This document shows positions 8,490-16,469 of a stretch of 64,000 nt of DNA, piece by piece. Positions within the stretch are counted from its first letter, which is position 1, and each line of letters starts with the position of its first letter. The notes beneath the pieces are model-generated. The model saw nothing but the letters and a program-made list of their open reading frames with translations, searched no databases and was not told the origin of the DNA. A program made the translations under genes and the position numbers. Source of the DNA: Leucothrix mucor DSM 2157 (lineage in GTDB: Bacteria > Pseudomonadota > Gammaproteobacteria > Thiotrichales > Thiotrichaceae); the NCBI RefSeq assembly GCF_000419525.1, contig NZ_ATTE01000001.1, positions 930,001 to 994,000 on the forward strand, given 5' to 3'.

Positions 8490-11400
8490 CTAAGCTTTGC
8501 TAATACGACACAGGCTACACTTGGTTTCCTGCATTTGAGTGACTGAGTCATAACCATAGGTCATGGCCGTATTGACCGCCTCACCCAAGGCATAAGGGTC
8601 GGAACCGGCAGGGTATTTGCTGCGCAGGTCTTCACCTTGGAAGTGTCCACCAAAGTGGAATGGAGAGAACGCGACGCCCGCTGCCACACGACGAGTCACC
8701 ATCGCTTTTACTTTGATCTTGCCGCCTTCCGGACTTTCAATCCACACATCGTCGCCTTCACGAATGCCATTGTTGTTCGCATCACGTGGGTTGATTTCAA
8801 CGAACATGTCTGGCTGTAGTTCTGCCAGCCAAGGGTTGGAACGGGTCTCATCACCACCCCCTTCATATTCCACCAATCGACCTGAGGTCATAATGATTGG
8901 GAAATCTTTCGAGTAGTCTTTACTCTGGATGGAGTTGTAACGAGTCGGCAAACGCCAGAACGATTTACGATCTTCGTAGGTTGGGTATTGCTCAACCAAG
9001 TCACGGCGTGAGGTGTAAAGCGGCTCACGGTGAATCGGCACTGGGTCTGGGAAAGTCCATACTTTTACGCGAGCTTTCGCGTTTCCGTAAGGTGCGCAGC
9101 CGTGCTTAATCGCAACACGCTGAATACCACCGGACAAGTCAGTCTTCCAGTTAACGCCGGCTACTTTGTCATCAAAGTCAGATGGGAATCCAGCCTGAGA
9201 GGCTTCGCCAACTTCTTTGCCTTCATCACTAAGGATGTTAGCAACTTTACCGATTGAACGCTTTTCTTCATTCGTCAGGTCATCCGCCCAACCAAGGCTC
9301 ACCAGCATCTTGTAGGTGAACTCAGGGTAGCCGTCTTGGATATCTGAGCCAGCGGACCAGGAGTCTTCTGCCAGAATGTTAGTGCCTTCGTATTCCACAC
9401 CAAAGCGCGCACGGAATGGCATTCCACCTTCAGCGACTGTTTTACTGGTGTCGTACAAGTTACCAGAACCAGGGTGATTCATTTCTGGCGTGCCCCAACA
9501 AGGCCATGGCAAACCATAAGTATCGCCATCACAAGCGCCACCTTCGGCTTTTAGTGAATCGTAATCAAACGTACCCCAGTTTTGCTGGTGCTTCTTCAAA
9601 CGCTCAGGGCTTTGGCCGGTGTAACCAATCGTCCACATACCTTTGTTGAATTCGCGGGTAACGTCTTCGATGACGGGCTCATTGCCTTTTACTTCAATGT
9701 TCTTAAACAGCTCTTTTTCAAAGCCTAACTTCTTAGCCAGCAGGTACATGATTTCATGATCTGGCTTAGACTCAAACAGTGGCTCAATGACTTTATCGCG
9801 CCATTGGATTGAACGGTTTGAAGCCGTCACCGAACCCGTGGTTTCAAACTGAGTGGTTGCTGGTAATAGATACACACCATCTTTACGATCGTGCATAACC
9901 GCCGTCACCGTTGGGTAAGGATCAACCACGACTAATAAGTCCAGTTTCTCCATTGCGGCTTTCATTTCCACACCACGGGTCTGACTGTTTGGTGCGTGAC
10001 CCCAGAAGAACATGGCTCGCAGCGCGTCTTTTTGCGCCGTGTTTGCTTTGTCTTCTAAGACACCATCAATCCAGCGTGAAACCGGAATACCTTTGGTGAA
10101 CATGACTGGCTCAGCCTTGTCCGGTAGGTTTCCATCTTCATCCGCGTAGAACTCATTTCCACTCTTATCATAAGCCGTGTTGTCGAAACGGTCTTTGATC
10201 CAATCGAAATCCAGATCCCAAACTCTTGCCCAATGCTTCCAAGAGCCTTCAGCCAAGCCATAGTAGCCCGGCAGCGTGTCAGCTAGTACACCAAGGTCAG
10301 TTGCACCCTGAACGTTATCGTGGCCACGGAAGATATTGGTACCACCACCAGATACACCCATATTACCGAGTGCCAGCTGGAAGGCGCAGTACGCGCGAGT
10401 ATTGTTGTTACCAATCGTGTGCTGAGTACCACCCATGCACCAGATAAAGGTACCAGGACGGTTACGTGCCATGGCTTTTGCTGCGCCATACACTTTAGCT
10501 TCTGGTACGCCGGTTACGCGCTCAACTTCTTCCGGCGTCCATTTCATGACTTCGGCTTTGACATCTTCCATTCCGTACACGCGCTGGCGGATAAATTCTT
10601 TATCTTCCCAGCCGTTTTTGAAGATGTGGTACATCATGCCCCAGATAATGGGCACGTCTGTTCCAGGGCGAATTTGCAGGAAGTGATCCGCATGCGCTGC
10701 AGTACGGGTAAAGCGAGGGTCGATCACGATTACAGGAGCATTGTTCTCTTCTTTGGCTTTGAAGATATGCTGCATAGAAACCGGATGCGCTTCAGTTGGG
10801 TTAGAGCCGATGAGCAGAATCGCTTTGGAGTGATGAATATCATTGTAGGAGTTGGTCATCGCCCCATAACCCCAGGTATTCGCTACCCCGGCAACCGTGG
10901 TGGAGTGACAAATACGCGCCTGATGGTCGACGTTGTTGGTGCCCCACATGGCGGCCATTTTACGGAACAGGTAAGCCTGCTCGTTGTTGTGCTTCGCTGA
11001 ACCTAGCAGGTAAACCGAATCAGGGCCGGACTCTTCACGAATCTTTAACAGCTTGTCACCGATTTCGGAGATCGCTTCTTCCCAGGATACTTTTTTCCAC
11101 TTACCATCAACTAGCTTAGTTGGGTATTTCAGGCGGCGCTCACCGTGACCGTGTTCACGCAGCGTTGCACCTTTAGCGCAATGCGCGCCTTGGTTAAACG
11201 GGTGATCAAAGGCAGGTTCTTGACCAGTCCATACGCCACTTTTTACTTCAGCGATAACACCACAACCTACCGAGCAGTGAGTACAAATAGTACGTACTTC
11301 TTTGGCTGCGCTGCTAGCGCCTGGAGTGGTTGCTGCTTCTGCTTTACGCATCATGCCGGCGCTCAGCCCGGTACCCAAAATGGCACCACCGGCAGCAGTC

Positions 11401-11516
11401 AGACTAGAGTTGCGTAAAAATTCGCGGCGATTAAGCATCCAGCCACTACCGGGTATTTTGCACTGCGTGTCCGCATTGGCGTCCTGTTTGGCCGCACTTA
11501 TTTTTTCTAATTTCAT
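8490..11516 (-). CDS. fdhA: Formate dehydrogenase alpha subunit (Mo/W-bis-MGD, Tat-exported, Cys form)
   Basis: The catalytic subunit oxidises formate to CO2. I start at the ATG at 11516 (after GAGGA), giving 1008 residues; the longer frame adds 18 unlikely residues. A Tat signal (NRREFLRNS, Arg30-Arg31) shows export as a folded holoprotein. The N-terminal [4Fe-4S] site is C78, C81, C85 and C113. The metal ligand region reads ARICHSTTVAG, with Cys203 where E. coli FdnG has selenocysteine, followed by the conserved His204. The C-terminal molydopterin-binding domain ends near CSLCRISKA. Mo versus W use cannot be told. It lies third from the end of the operon behind its small Tat protein and chaperone. 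Confidence 0.96.
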   Translation of the reverse strand: MKLEKISAAKQDANADTQCKIPGSGWMLNRREFLRNSSLTAAGGAILGTGLSAGMMRKAEAATTPGASSAAKEVRTICTHCSVGCGVIAEVKSGVWTGQEPAFDHPFNQGAHCAKGATLREHGHGERRLKYPTKLVDGKWKKVSWEEAISEIGDKLLKIREESGPDSVYLLGSAKHNNEQAYLFRKMAAMWGTNNVDHQARICHSTTVAGVANTWGYGAMTNSYNDIHHSKAILLIGSNPTEAHPVSMQHIFKAKEENNAPVIVIDPRFTRTAAHADHFLQIRPGTDVPIIWGMMYHIFKNGWEDKEFIRQRVYGMEDVKAEVMKWTPEEVERVTGVPEAKVYGAAKAMARNRPGTFIWCMGGTQHTIGNNNTRAYCAFQLALGNMGVSGGGTNIFRGHDNVQGATDLGVLADTLPGYYGLAEGSWKHWARVWDLDFDWIKDRFDNTAYDKSGNEFYADEDGNLPDKAEPVMFTKGIPVSRWIDGVLEDKANTAQKDALRAMFFWGHAPNSQTRGVEMKAAMEKLDLLVVVDPYPTVTAVMHDRKDGVYLLPATTQFETTGSVTASNRSIQWRDKVIEPLFESKPDHEIMYLLAKKLGFEKELFKNIEVKGNEPVIEDVTREFNKGMWTIGYTGQSPERLKKHQQNWGTFDYDSLKAEGGACDGDTYGLPWPCWGTPEMNHPGSGNLYDTSKTVAEGGMPFRARFGVEYEGTNILAEDSWSAGSDIQDGYPEFTYKMLVSLGWADDLTNEEKRSIGKVANILSDEGKEVGEASQAGFPSDFDDKVAGVNWKTDLSGGIQRVAIKHGCAPYGNAKARVKVWTFPDPVPIHREPLYTSRRDLVEQYPTYEDRKSFWRLPTRYNSIQSKDYSKDFPIIMTSGRLVEYEGGGDETRSNPWLAELQPDMFVEINPRDANNNGIREGDDVWIESPEGGKIKVKAMVTRRVAAGVAFSPFHFGGHFQGEDLRSKYPAGSDPYALGEAVNTAMTYGYDSVTQMQETKCSLCRISKA

Positions 11517-11538
11517 CAGATAATTCCTCGTGGTCGGC

Positions 11539-11748
11539 TTAGCTGGACAGTGTCCGGTAATAGGCTGCAACGTGATCGGTTACCCGGTAGCCTTTACGTG
11601 CTGGCTTTTCCTCTTTGGTCACTTCAATGGTTGGCTCTGGTGAAGCAGTCGCGGTACCGGTGGCGACTAAAGTGGCACCGGCTCCGGCGGCCACACTGCC
11701 GCGAAGGAATGCTCTGCGTTTGCTGTCGTGTGCTTCTGGTTTACTCAT
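11539..11748 (-). CDS. Small Tat-signal protein of formate dehydrogenase operons
   Basis: This is a 69-residue protein starting at the ATG at 11748, preceded by AGGAG. It opens with a Tat motif (SKRRAFLRGSVAAGAG), then a short tail ending in YRVTDHVAAYYRTLSS. Proteins of this size and pattern sit directly upstream of fdhA in many proteobacteria and are known only as the formate dehydrogenase region Tat target. The role is not established; a maturation or assembly factor is a reasonable guess. It ends 22 bp before the fdhA start and begins 4 bp after the chaperone stop, so it is tightly coupled to both. Confidence 0.85.
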   Translation of the reverse strand: MSKPEAHDSKRRAFLRGSVAAGAGATLVATGTATASPEPTIEVTKEEKPARKGYRVTDHVAAYYRTLSS

Positions 11749-11752
11749 TAGC

Positions 11753-12415
11753 TTACTCCTGAATGTCCAGCCCAAAATACTGCTGTTCGAAATTGAAAAA
11801 GGCTGCGCCAAAGCGCGCCACTGCCTGATAAAACGATGCGGAATCGGCAGCACTCAGGTCGTCGAAAAAACGACCCAGCCATTTCAGCATATGTTGGGAG
11901 AAAAATTGTTGCTGCACATCGGTCGAACGACCTTCCTGTATCAACATGCCCATAACTTCACACAGTGCTGCCACGTGATCTTCCGGTTCTTTCACCGAAG
12001 GGTCGCGCTGATAGCCCAATGCGCTTAAGTGCTCACGTAACTCACCAAGTGGCTTTTCCATCAGGAAGCCAGTGAGATACCACGAGCCATAAGGCACTAC
12101 TTCACCGCGCCCCAAGCCGATAAACAAGTCGTGATATTCATCGTCCACCGCGTCCAGATCCGTATGTTCCGCTGCCAGTCCCAGCATCGACATGGCAATG
12201 CCTAAGTCGTCGCTTTTCGTGGCCGCATCTTTCAGGGTGGTCGTGTGAGCAAGTAGCTCAGCCGTTGGCACGTTCCTTAGCAATGCGCCAAGCAAGGCAT
12301 AGGTGCCCGCCCGGTACTGTTGTTCCGGTGCTTGTAGTGCAGTTTCATTAATAATGGGAATGGCCACGCTGTGCTCGGCGTTGGCGTCTTCTTGTTGTGC
12401 GTTTGTCAAAGTCAT
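11753..12415 (-). CDS. TorD/DmsD-family chaperone for formate dehydrogenase
   Basis: This all-helical 220-residue protein belongs to the Tat proofreading chaperones, which bind the signal peptide of a molybdoenzyme until the cofactor is inserted. Family features include YALLGALLRNVP near the N-terminus and the central DEYHDLFIGLGRGEVVPYGSWYL, of which the YxxLFxGxGxGxxxPYxS pattern is diagnostic. The start is the ATG at 12415 after GGAG. It sits immediately upstream of the small Tat protein and fdhA, so FdhA is the expected client. Confidence 0.9.
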   Translation of the reverse strand: MTLTNAQQEDANAEHSVAIPIINETALQAPEQQYRAGTYALLGALLRNVPTAELLAHTTTLKDAATKSDDLGIAMSMLGLAAEHTDLDAVDDEYHDLFIGLGRGEVVPYGSWYLTGFLMEKPLGELREHLSALGYQRDPSVKEPEDHVAALCEVMGMLIQEGRSTDVQQQFFSQHMLKWLGRFFDDLSAADSASFYQAVARFGAAFFNFEQQYFGLDIQE

Positions 12416-12514
12416 TCATTCTCCTCAACTCTCAAATTACTATGCAATCTGAGTGCCAGTATTTTCAGGAAAAAAGTCAGTAATACGGATGATAAGTCGG
12501 TAGATTTTCTCCAA

Positions 12515-14755
12515 TCAATGACGATTTGTCGCAGTCGATGGGTCCGTTATGCCAGGTTGACCCATTGCTTCCTCATCTTGAACCACATCAATCACGCGGC
12601 AGTCTTCGCACATTTTCAGTCGATTCTTCGCGCGCTCGGTCTGGAACATGGCATGGCCTTGTAATTTACCCAGCATGTTCAGAATCATGCTTTGGCTAGC
12701 GAATGGTTTGCGACAAGTAATGCAGTGGAATGGCTTCTCTTCGTTAAGCAGTACCGGACGATTACGCTTTTCGCGATTGCTGATATACAACGGCTCCAGT
12801 GTAATGGCTTTTTCCGGACAACCGGTTTCGCACAAGCCACATTGCACGCAATTGGCCGTGTGTAATTTTAGTACGGGCGAGTCGCTACCGCCGCTCAAGG
12901 CTTGAGCAGGGCAGACCGTGGCGCAAGCCATGCATAAGGTGCAGCTGTCTTTATCGACTTTCAGACGACCAAATGGCGCGCCAGAGGGCAGTGGAATTTC
13001 ATCTTCTGGCTGCGGCGCATACTTATATAAGTGATCCAGTGCCAAAATCCATTGCTGACGTTTATTGTTCAGGCCGCCTTGCGTGGCGGGCGGGAAGTAG
13101 GGCATGGACTCGCCGCTATCCAGCAATTCCTGAAAATCATGAGGCTGTGAATCGCTAGCCACGGGAATCAAGCGAACCGCGCTATCCGGATAACCCAAAC
13201 CTGCTATCTGCGTATTGAGAATGCTCAGCTGATGGCGTAGCGCCTGACGCGAAACCTTTGGCGTGATGGCATCATCCAAAAGCAATATCTGCGAAGCACC
13301 AAAACTCAGTGCCACCGACCATAAATCAGCACCGGCACTGGCTAATTCTTCCAGCGCAATCGGCAGAATGTTTTCTGGCAGTGTGTTGATGTCTACTGCC
13401 GTATCATTGGCATGGAATAGAATGACTGGCTGCTCACCACCGGCATCCCGATAGCTTTTTAGCAAGCGACGTAACTGATCAACATAATGCGCAGGGGAAG
13501 GGTAGTTATAGCGAATCGCGCCAGTCGGGCAGACCGTTGCACAAGTACCGCCACCTTGGCATAACTGCGGCTCAACCTTGATGCGCTCACCAATTGAAAT
13601 AATAGCCTCGGTTGGGCAGGCGTCGATACACAGCGTGCAACCATCCAGGCCACTGCGACTGTGCGCGCAAATATCGGCGTTGTATTCAAAGAATTTGGGC
13701 TTAGCAAAGCGACCTTCCAATCCACTGATATCTTCCAGCGCTTCGGCAAGCTCTGTTTTAGCGGTACTGAAATAACCTGGTGGTGGTACTTCGACCGTGA
13801 GTAGTGGCGCTTCGCTTAAATCCAGAATCACATCAGCGCTGAGTACTTCTGGCGCGGCGTCTGGGTTTTGTGGGTCGCTCAGGCTTAGGCTAAATTGGCC
13901 GAGCCAACCTTTAAGGCTGATATCGCGACCTTGCTGCAAGGTGACGATGGATTTACCTGCGGCAATATCCACGGCTTCAGTCAGTAGAATAGTGGGGTGC
14001 AGGCTATCCGGCAATTGCGTGGCAATCTGCAAGGCTTGCTGGCCACCGACAATTAGCACGCGACCTTGAGAATAGTACTCCACTTGGCTAGTTGGTGCGG
14101 AGTTGAAGTCTTGCAGGGTCTGCATGGCTGTGTCGCGGGCGGTGGCTGGCGTCATATTATTACCTTCGTTTGAGAGAGTTTTTTCTAATGCACGGCGAGC
14201 TTCAACCCCCGCCATGTGTTTCATATCACTGGTGACCAGATCGCCACGCGGCACGAAGCTGGTGTAGTCATCATCATAATCATCCAGCCCATCGCGCACA
14301 TTAAATACGCTGGCTTTAAACATTTTGCGCAAGGCTAGTTTACGTATCTCGGCGCTCACGCCTGAGGACATAAAGCCGGTGAAGTCGGAGTTTTCGTCCA
14401 AGCTTTCGATGGGAGGCATATCCGCATCGGTGAGTGGCGGGGGTGTGGCTGTTTCACTGGTGCTTGATTCGTCGGGTGATGCTTGGTCGGAGGCTTGTGG
14501 GTTAGCTGCAGCGCTCTGATCTGCGGAGTGAGGTGCCTGATCTGCTGTTGGACTACCTTCTTCCGCCGGTGTTGCCGAACCTGCAGTTGTAGCGCCTTGC
14601 GACTTCTTATCAATCGGCGAAGTGCTATCAGCATTGTCAGCAGCATTTGTTTTATCTACGGATTGATCTTCCGCGTCATTATCTTCCGGCTTTGCCTCTG
14701 TTTTTTTGAGGCGTGCCCAGCGGCTTAAAAAGTTTTCATCATCAGTCTTTTTCAT
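12515..14755 (-). CDS. DUF3306 domain fused to multi-cluster 4Fe-4S ferredoxin
   Basis: Residues 1-190 match DUF3306: the opening NFLSRWARLKK, a low-complexity Ser/Ala/Pro/Gln linker (about 20-108), then SLDENSDFTGFM, ALRKMFK and GLDDYDDDYT. From about 225 onward is the ferredoxin-like protein of formate dehydrogenase operons. It shows a nucleotide-fold-like start (GRVLIVGG), two cluster groups (CTLCIDACP, CATVCP), a spacer domain, two more (CTLCMACATVCP, CVQCGLCETGCP) and a final CxxC pair (CITC, CEDC). In many relatives these are two adjacent genes. The start overlaps the DUF3305 stop (ATGA). It probably supplies electrons or assembles cofactors for formate dehydrogenase; that role is not proven. 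Confidence 0.88.
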   Translation of the reverse strand: MKKTDDENFLSRWARLKKTEAKPEDNDAEDQSVDKTNAADNADSTSPIDKKSQGATTAGSATPAEEGSPTADQAPHSADQSAAANPQASDQASPDESSTSETATPPPLTDADMPPIESLDENSDFTGFMSSGVSAEIRKLALRKMFKASVFNVRDGLDDYDDDYTSFVPRGDLVTSDMKHMAGVEARRALEKTLSNEGNNMTPATARDTAMQTLQDFNSAPTSQVEYYSQGRVLIVGGQQALQIATQLPDSLHPTILLTEAVDIAAGKSIVTLQQGRDISLKGWLGQFSLSLSDPQNPDAAPEVLSADVILDLSEAPLLTVEVPPPGYFSTAKTELAEALEDISGLEGRFAKPKFFEYNADICAHSRSGLDGCTLCIDACPTEAIISIGERIKVEPQLCQGGGTCATVCPTGAIRYNYPSPAHYVDQLRRLLKSYRDAGGEQPVILFHANDTAVDINTLPENILPIALEELASAGADLWSVALSFGASQILLLDDAITPKVSRQALRHQLSILNTQIAGLGYPDSAVRLIPVASDSQPHDFQELLDSGESMPYFPPATQGGLNNKRQQWILALDHLYKYAPQPEDEIPLPSGAPFGRLKVDKDSCTLCMACATVCPAQALSGGSDSPVLKLHTANCVQCGLCETGCPEKAITLEPLYISNREKRNRPVLLNEEKPFHCITCRKPFASQSMILNMLGKLQGHAMFQTERAKNRLKMCEDCRVIDVVQDEEAMGQPGITDPSTATNRH
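14153..14175 (-). other. Possible internal start of the ferredoxin part
   Basis: Met201 of the fusion is an in-frame ATG (first base at 14155). It is preceded by GAAGG with a seven-base spacer on the minus strand. It lies exactly at the boundary between the DUF3306 part and the ferredoxin part. It may be a leftover start codon of a once separate gene, and could still give a ~546-residue ferredoxin. Confidence 0.4.
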
Positions 14756-15228
14756 GAGGCTGGTTTCTCGCTGCCATGTTTCCAGTCTTTCAGTTTGCGC
14801 TTGAATCGTTTTTCTGGAAAGTAGTTATCAATCATATAACTTTCCATCCACTCATACAGCTCAGCAGGGATTTCAACGGAGTAGGCCTGATCCTCATTTT
14901 CCTGATACGCATGGGCTTCATCGAAGCTCATGCTCACTAAAAACGGTTTGGGAATGCCATCTTCCGCCGTGCGCGCAACGATGTAACAGCTGGGATTGGG
15001 AGACATCATATTGTGGTAATAGCTCTCGCACTCGTCACGGTGCAGGCTCACAGTCAGATTGGGATACAGATATTGCTCGATATCGCCATCGGTGTGTAGC
15101 AAGGTCATTTCAGTGGCTGCTTGCTTGCCGACAATTAAGCCAACAGCGGCCCAGTAAGCGTCTGCCCATCGGCTTACTGAGGGTCGTTTTTCCATAATGA
15201 CAGAGATCGGAAATTGGGTTTTACTCAC
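14752..15228 (-). CDS. DUF3305 protein, first gene of the formate dehydrogenase operon
   Basis: The protein has 158 residues and starts with GTG at 15228 behind a strong AGGAGG. The sequence opens with FPISVIMEKRPSVSRWADAYWAAVGL and has the internal HRDECESYYHNM and the C-terminal EKRFKRKLKDW, all typical of DUF3305. The family is known almost only from formate dehydrogenase operons, next to DUF3306, and its role is not established. The four-base overlap with the next gene indicates translational coupling. Being the first cistron, its upstream region should hold the operon promoter. Confidence 0.85.
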   Translation of the reverse strand: MSKTQFPISVIMEKRPSVSRWADAYWAAVGLIVGKQAATEMTLLHTDGDIEQYLYPNLTVSLHRDECESYYHNMMSPNPSCYIVARTAEDGIPKPFLVSMSFDEAHAYQENEDQAYSVEIPAELYEWMESYMIDNYFPEKRFKRKLKDWKHGSEKPAS

Positions 15229-15277
15229 CTTACTATCCTCCTGATTGCTGTGTTCTTTGTTCTTGATTTATTCCTGT

Positions 15278-15295
15278 GCTCAGGAAGCCCTGAGC
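15278..15295. promoter_or_regulatory. Inverted repeat in the fdh/regulator intergenic region
   Basis: GCTCAGG and CCTGAGC form perfect seven-base arms around AAGC. It lies 50 bp upstream of the DUF3305 start. It could be a regulator site or a leader hairpin; no U-tract follows on either strand. Confidence 0.4.
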
Positions 15296-15331
15296 AAGTA
15301 ACGTGCCAGCCACTAGTAGCGCGCTATGCGG

Positions 15332-15348
15332 TGATAACGCTGTTATCA
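15332..15348. promoter_or_regulatory. Candidate operator between fdh operon and its regulator
   Basis: TGATAAC-GCT-GTTATCA has perfect seven-base arms with a three-base centre. It lies about 104 bp upstream of the DUF3305 gene and 179 bp upstream of the divergent regulator. Its symmetry and place fit binding by a dimeric regulator. Which protein binds it is inferred only from position. Confidence 0.5.
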
Positions 15349-15526
15349 GTATAGGCTTGATGGTTCATTTTGTCCCAACAGAATAAATAAAGTGTGTCAT
15401 TCTGATCCGTTAGGCCGATTTTCTCGGAGTGATTCTGGTGTCGATTCCAATAGCACCGCTAAAATTCAGTCCGGCACGATAATTGCTGCACAAACTGAAA
15501 AAGACGCAGCCATCAGGAGAAGCGAA

Positions 15527-16432
15527 ATGTCGATAGAAGTTCACGAGCCGTACATGAGTGTGCGTCAGGTTGCTGAATATTTGCATCTGAATGAAAAAAA
15601 GGTGTACGAGATGCTCAAAGAAGAGCAGATCCCCGCGACCAAAGTGACCGGAAAATGGCTGTTTCCACGCAATCTGGTGGATCGCTGGCTGATCGAGTCG
15701 GCACACGGTGGTACCTTAACCGATCGCTTGAATATTGCTGGCAGCGATGATCCCTTATTGTATCGCTTAGTGCTGGCCCACACCCATGAAATCAATTCAC
15801 GCGGCATGGTGAACTACACGCCAACCGGCACGCGCATGGGCTTGCGCTTATTGCAGTCGCGTCGCATTGACGCCTGTTGCATGCATTGGGGGCCAAGTGA
15901 GGAAAGTAGTCTGCGCCATCCGGCCTTACTCAAGCAACATAAGCAATATCGGCAATGGGTGTTGCTACACTTATTCAAACGCGAACAAGGGATTATGGTG
16001 CATCCTGAAGTGATGGTGCAGATTACCGATACCGTGCAGTTATTTGAAGGCGAATGGCAATGGGTGCAGCGCCAGTCTGGCTCTGGTTCGCAGCGGTTTT
16101 TAATGGAAGTGCTGGGCAAATCCGGCAAAAATATTGATGATCTCAATGCCGTGGTCAATGCGCATTCTGAGCATGAAGCGGCCAGCTTAATTGTTATGCG
16201 CCAAGCCGATGCCGCACCGGGGCCACGAGCTGCCGCCACAGAAGCAGGGCTGGGCTTTATTAGCTTGGGCTGGGAGTCGTTTGATGTGGCGATGACACGG
16301 GGAATCTGGTTTCGTCATTTATTTCAGGCACTACTTAAACGCTTGCAATCGGATGAAGCACAGCGCATGGCGATGTTGCTGCAAGGCTATGATTTGTCAG
16401 CCTGCGGGAAGTTAGTTTGGGGCGATGAATAG
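15527..16432 (+). CDS. Excisionase-type HTH regulator with periplasmic-binding-like sensor domain
   Basis: I start at the ATG at 15527 (after CAGGAGA), where homology begins; the longer frame adds 45 residues of non-coding look. Residues ~8-58 form an excisionase/MerR-like winged helix (SVRQVAEYLHLNEKKVYEML, then KWLFPRNLVDRWL). The rest (about 70-300) is a PBP-like ligand domain of the sort found in regulators of molybdenum enzymes, with SGSGSQRFL as a likely anion-binding loop. It faces away from the formate dehydrogenase operon across a shared 298-bp region. The likely ligand is molybdate, tungstate or a related anion, and the likely target is the operon; both are inference from family and context. 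Confidence 0.8.
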   Translation: MSIEVHEPYMSVRQVAEYLHLNEKKVYEMLKEEQIPATKVTGKWLFPRNLVDRWLIESAHGGTLTDRLNIAGSDDPLLYRLVLAHTHEINSRGMVNYTPTGTRMGLRLLQSRRIDACCMHWGPSEESSLRHPALLKQHKQYRQWVLLHLFKREQGIMVHPEVMVQITDTVQLFEGEWQWVQRQSGSGSQRFLMEVLGKSGKNIDDLNAVVNAHSEHEAASLIVMRQADAAPGPRAAATEAGLGFISLGWESFDVAMTRGIWFRHLFQALLKRLQSDEAQRMAMLLQGYDLSACGKLVWGDE

Positions 16433-16434
16433 TT

Positions 16435-16463
16435 TTGTGAAGCGGCGCTGAACCCGTTATAAT
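16435..16463 (+). promoter_or_regulatory. Sigma70-type promoter of ygiQ, probably giving a leaderless mRNA
   Basis: TTGTGA (16435-16440) and TATAAT (16458-16463) are 17 bp apart. The ygiQ ATG begins at 16470, about where transcription should start, and there is no Shine-Dalgarno. The -35 box directly follows the stop codon of the upstream regulator. Confidence 0.65.
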
Positions 16464-16469
16464 CGCGCG

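Noticed and set aside
10890-10930. Selenocysteine site in formate dehydrogenase alpha
   Set aside because: The position reads as a normal Cys codon (ARICHS), with no in-frame TGA, so no selenocysteine insertion is needed.
10320-11000. 226-codon frame on the + strand inside fdhA
   Set aside because: It lies wholly antisense to a clearly conserved gene, has no ribosome site and no family features.
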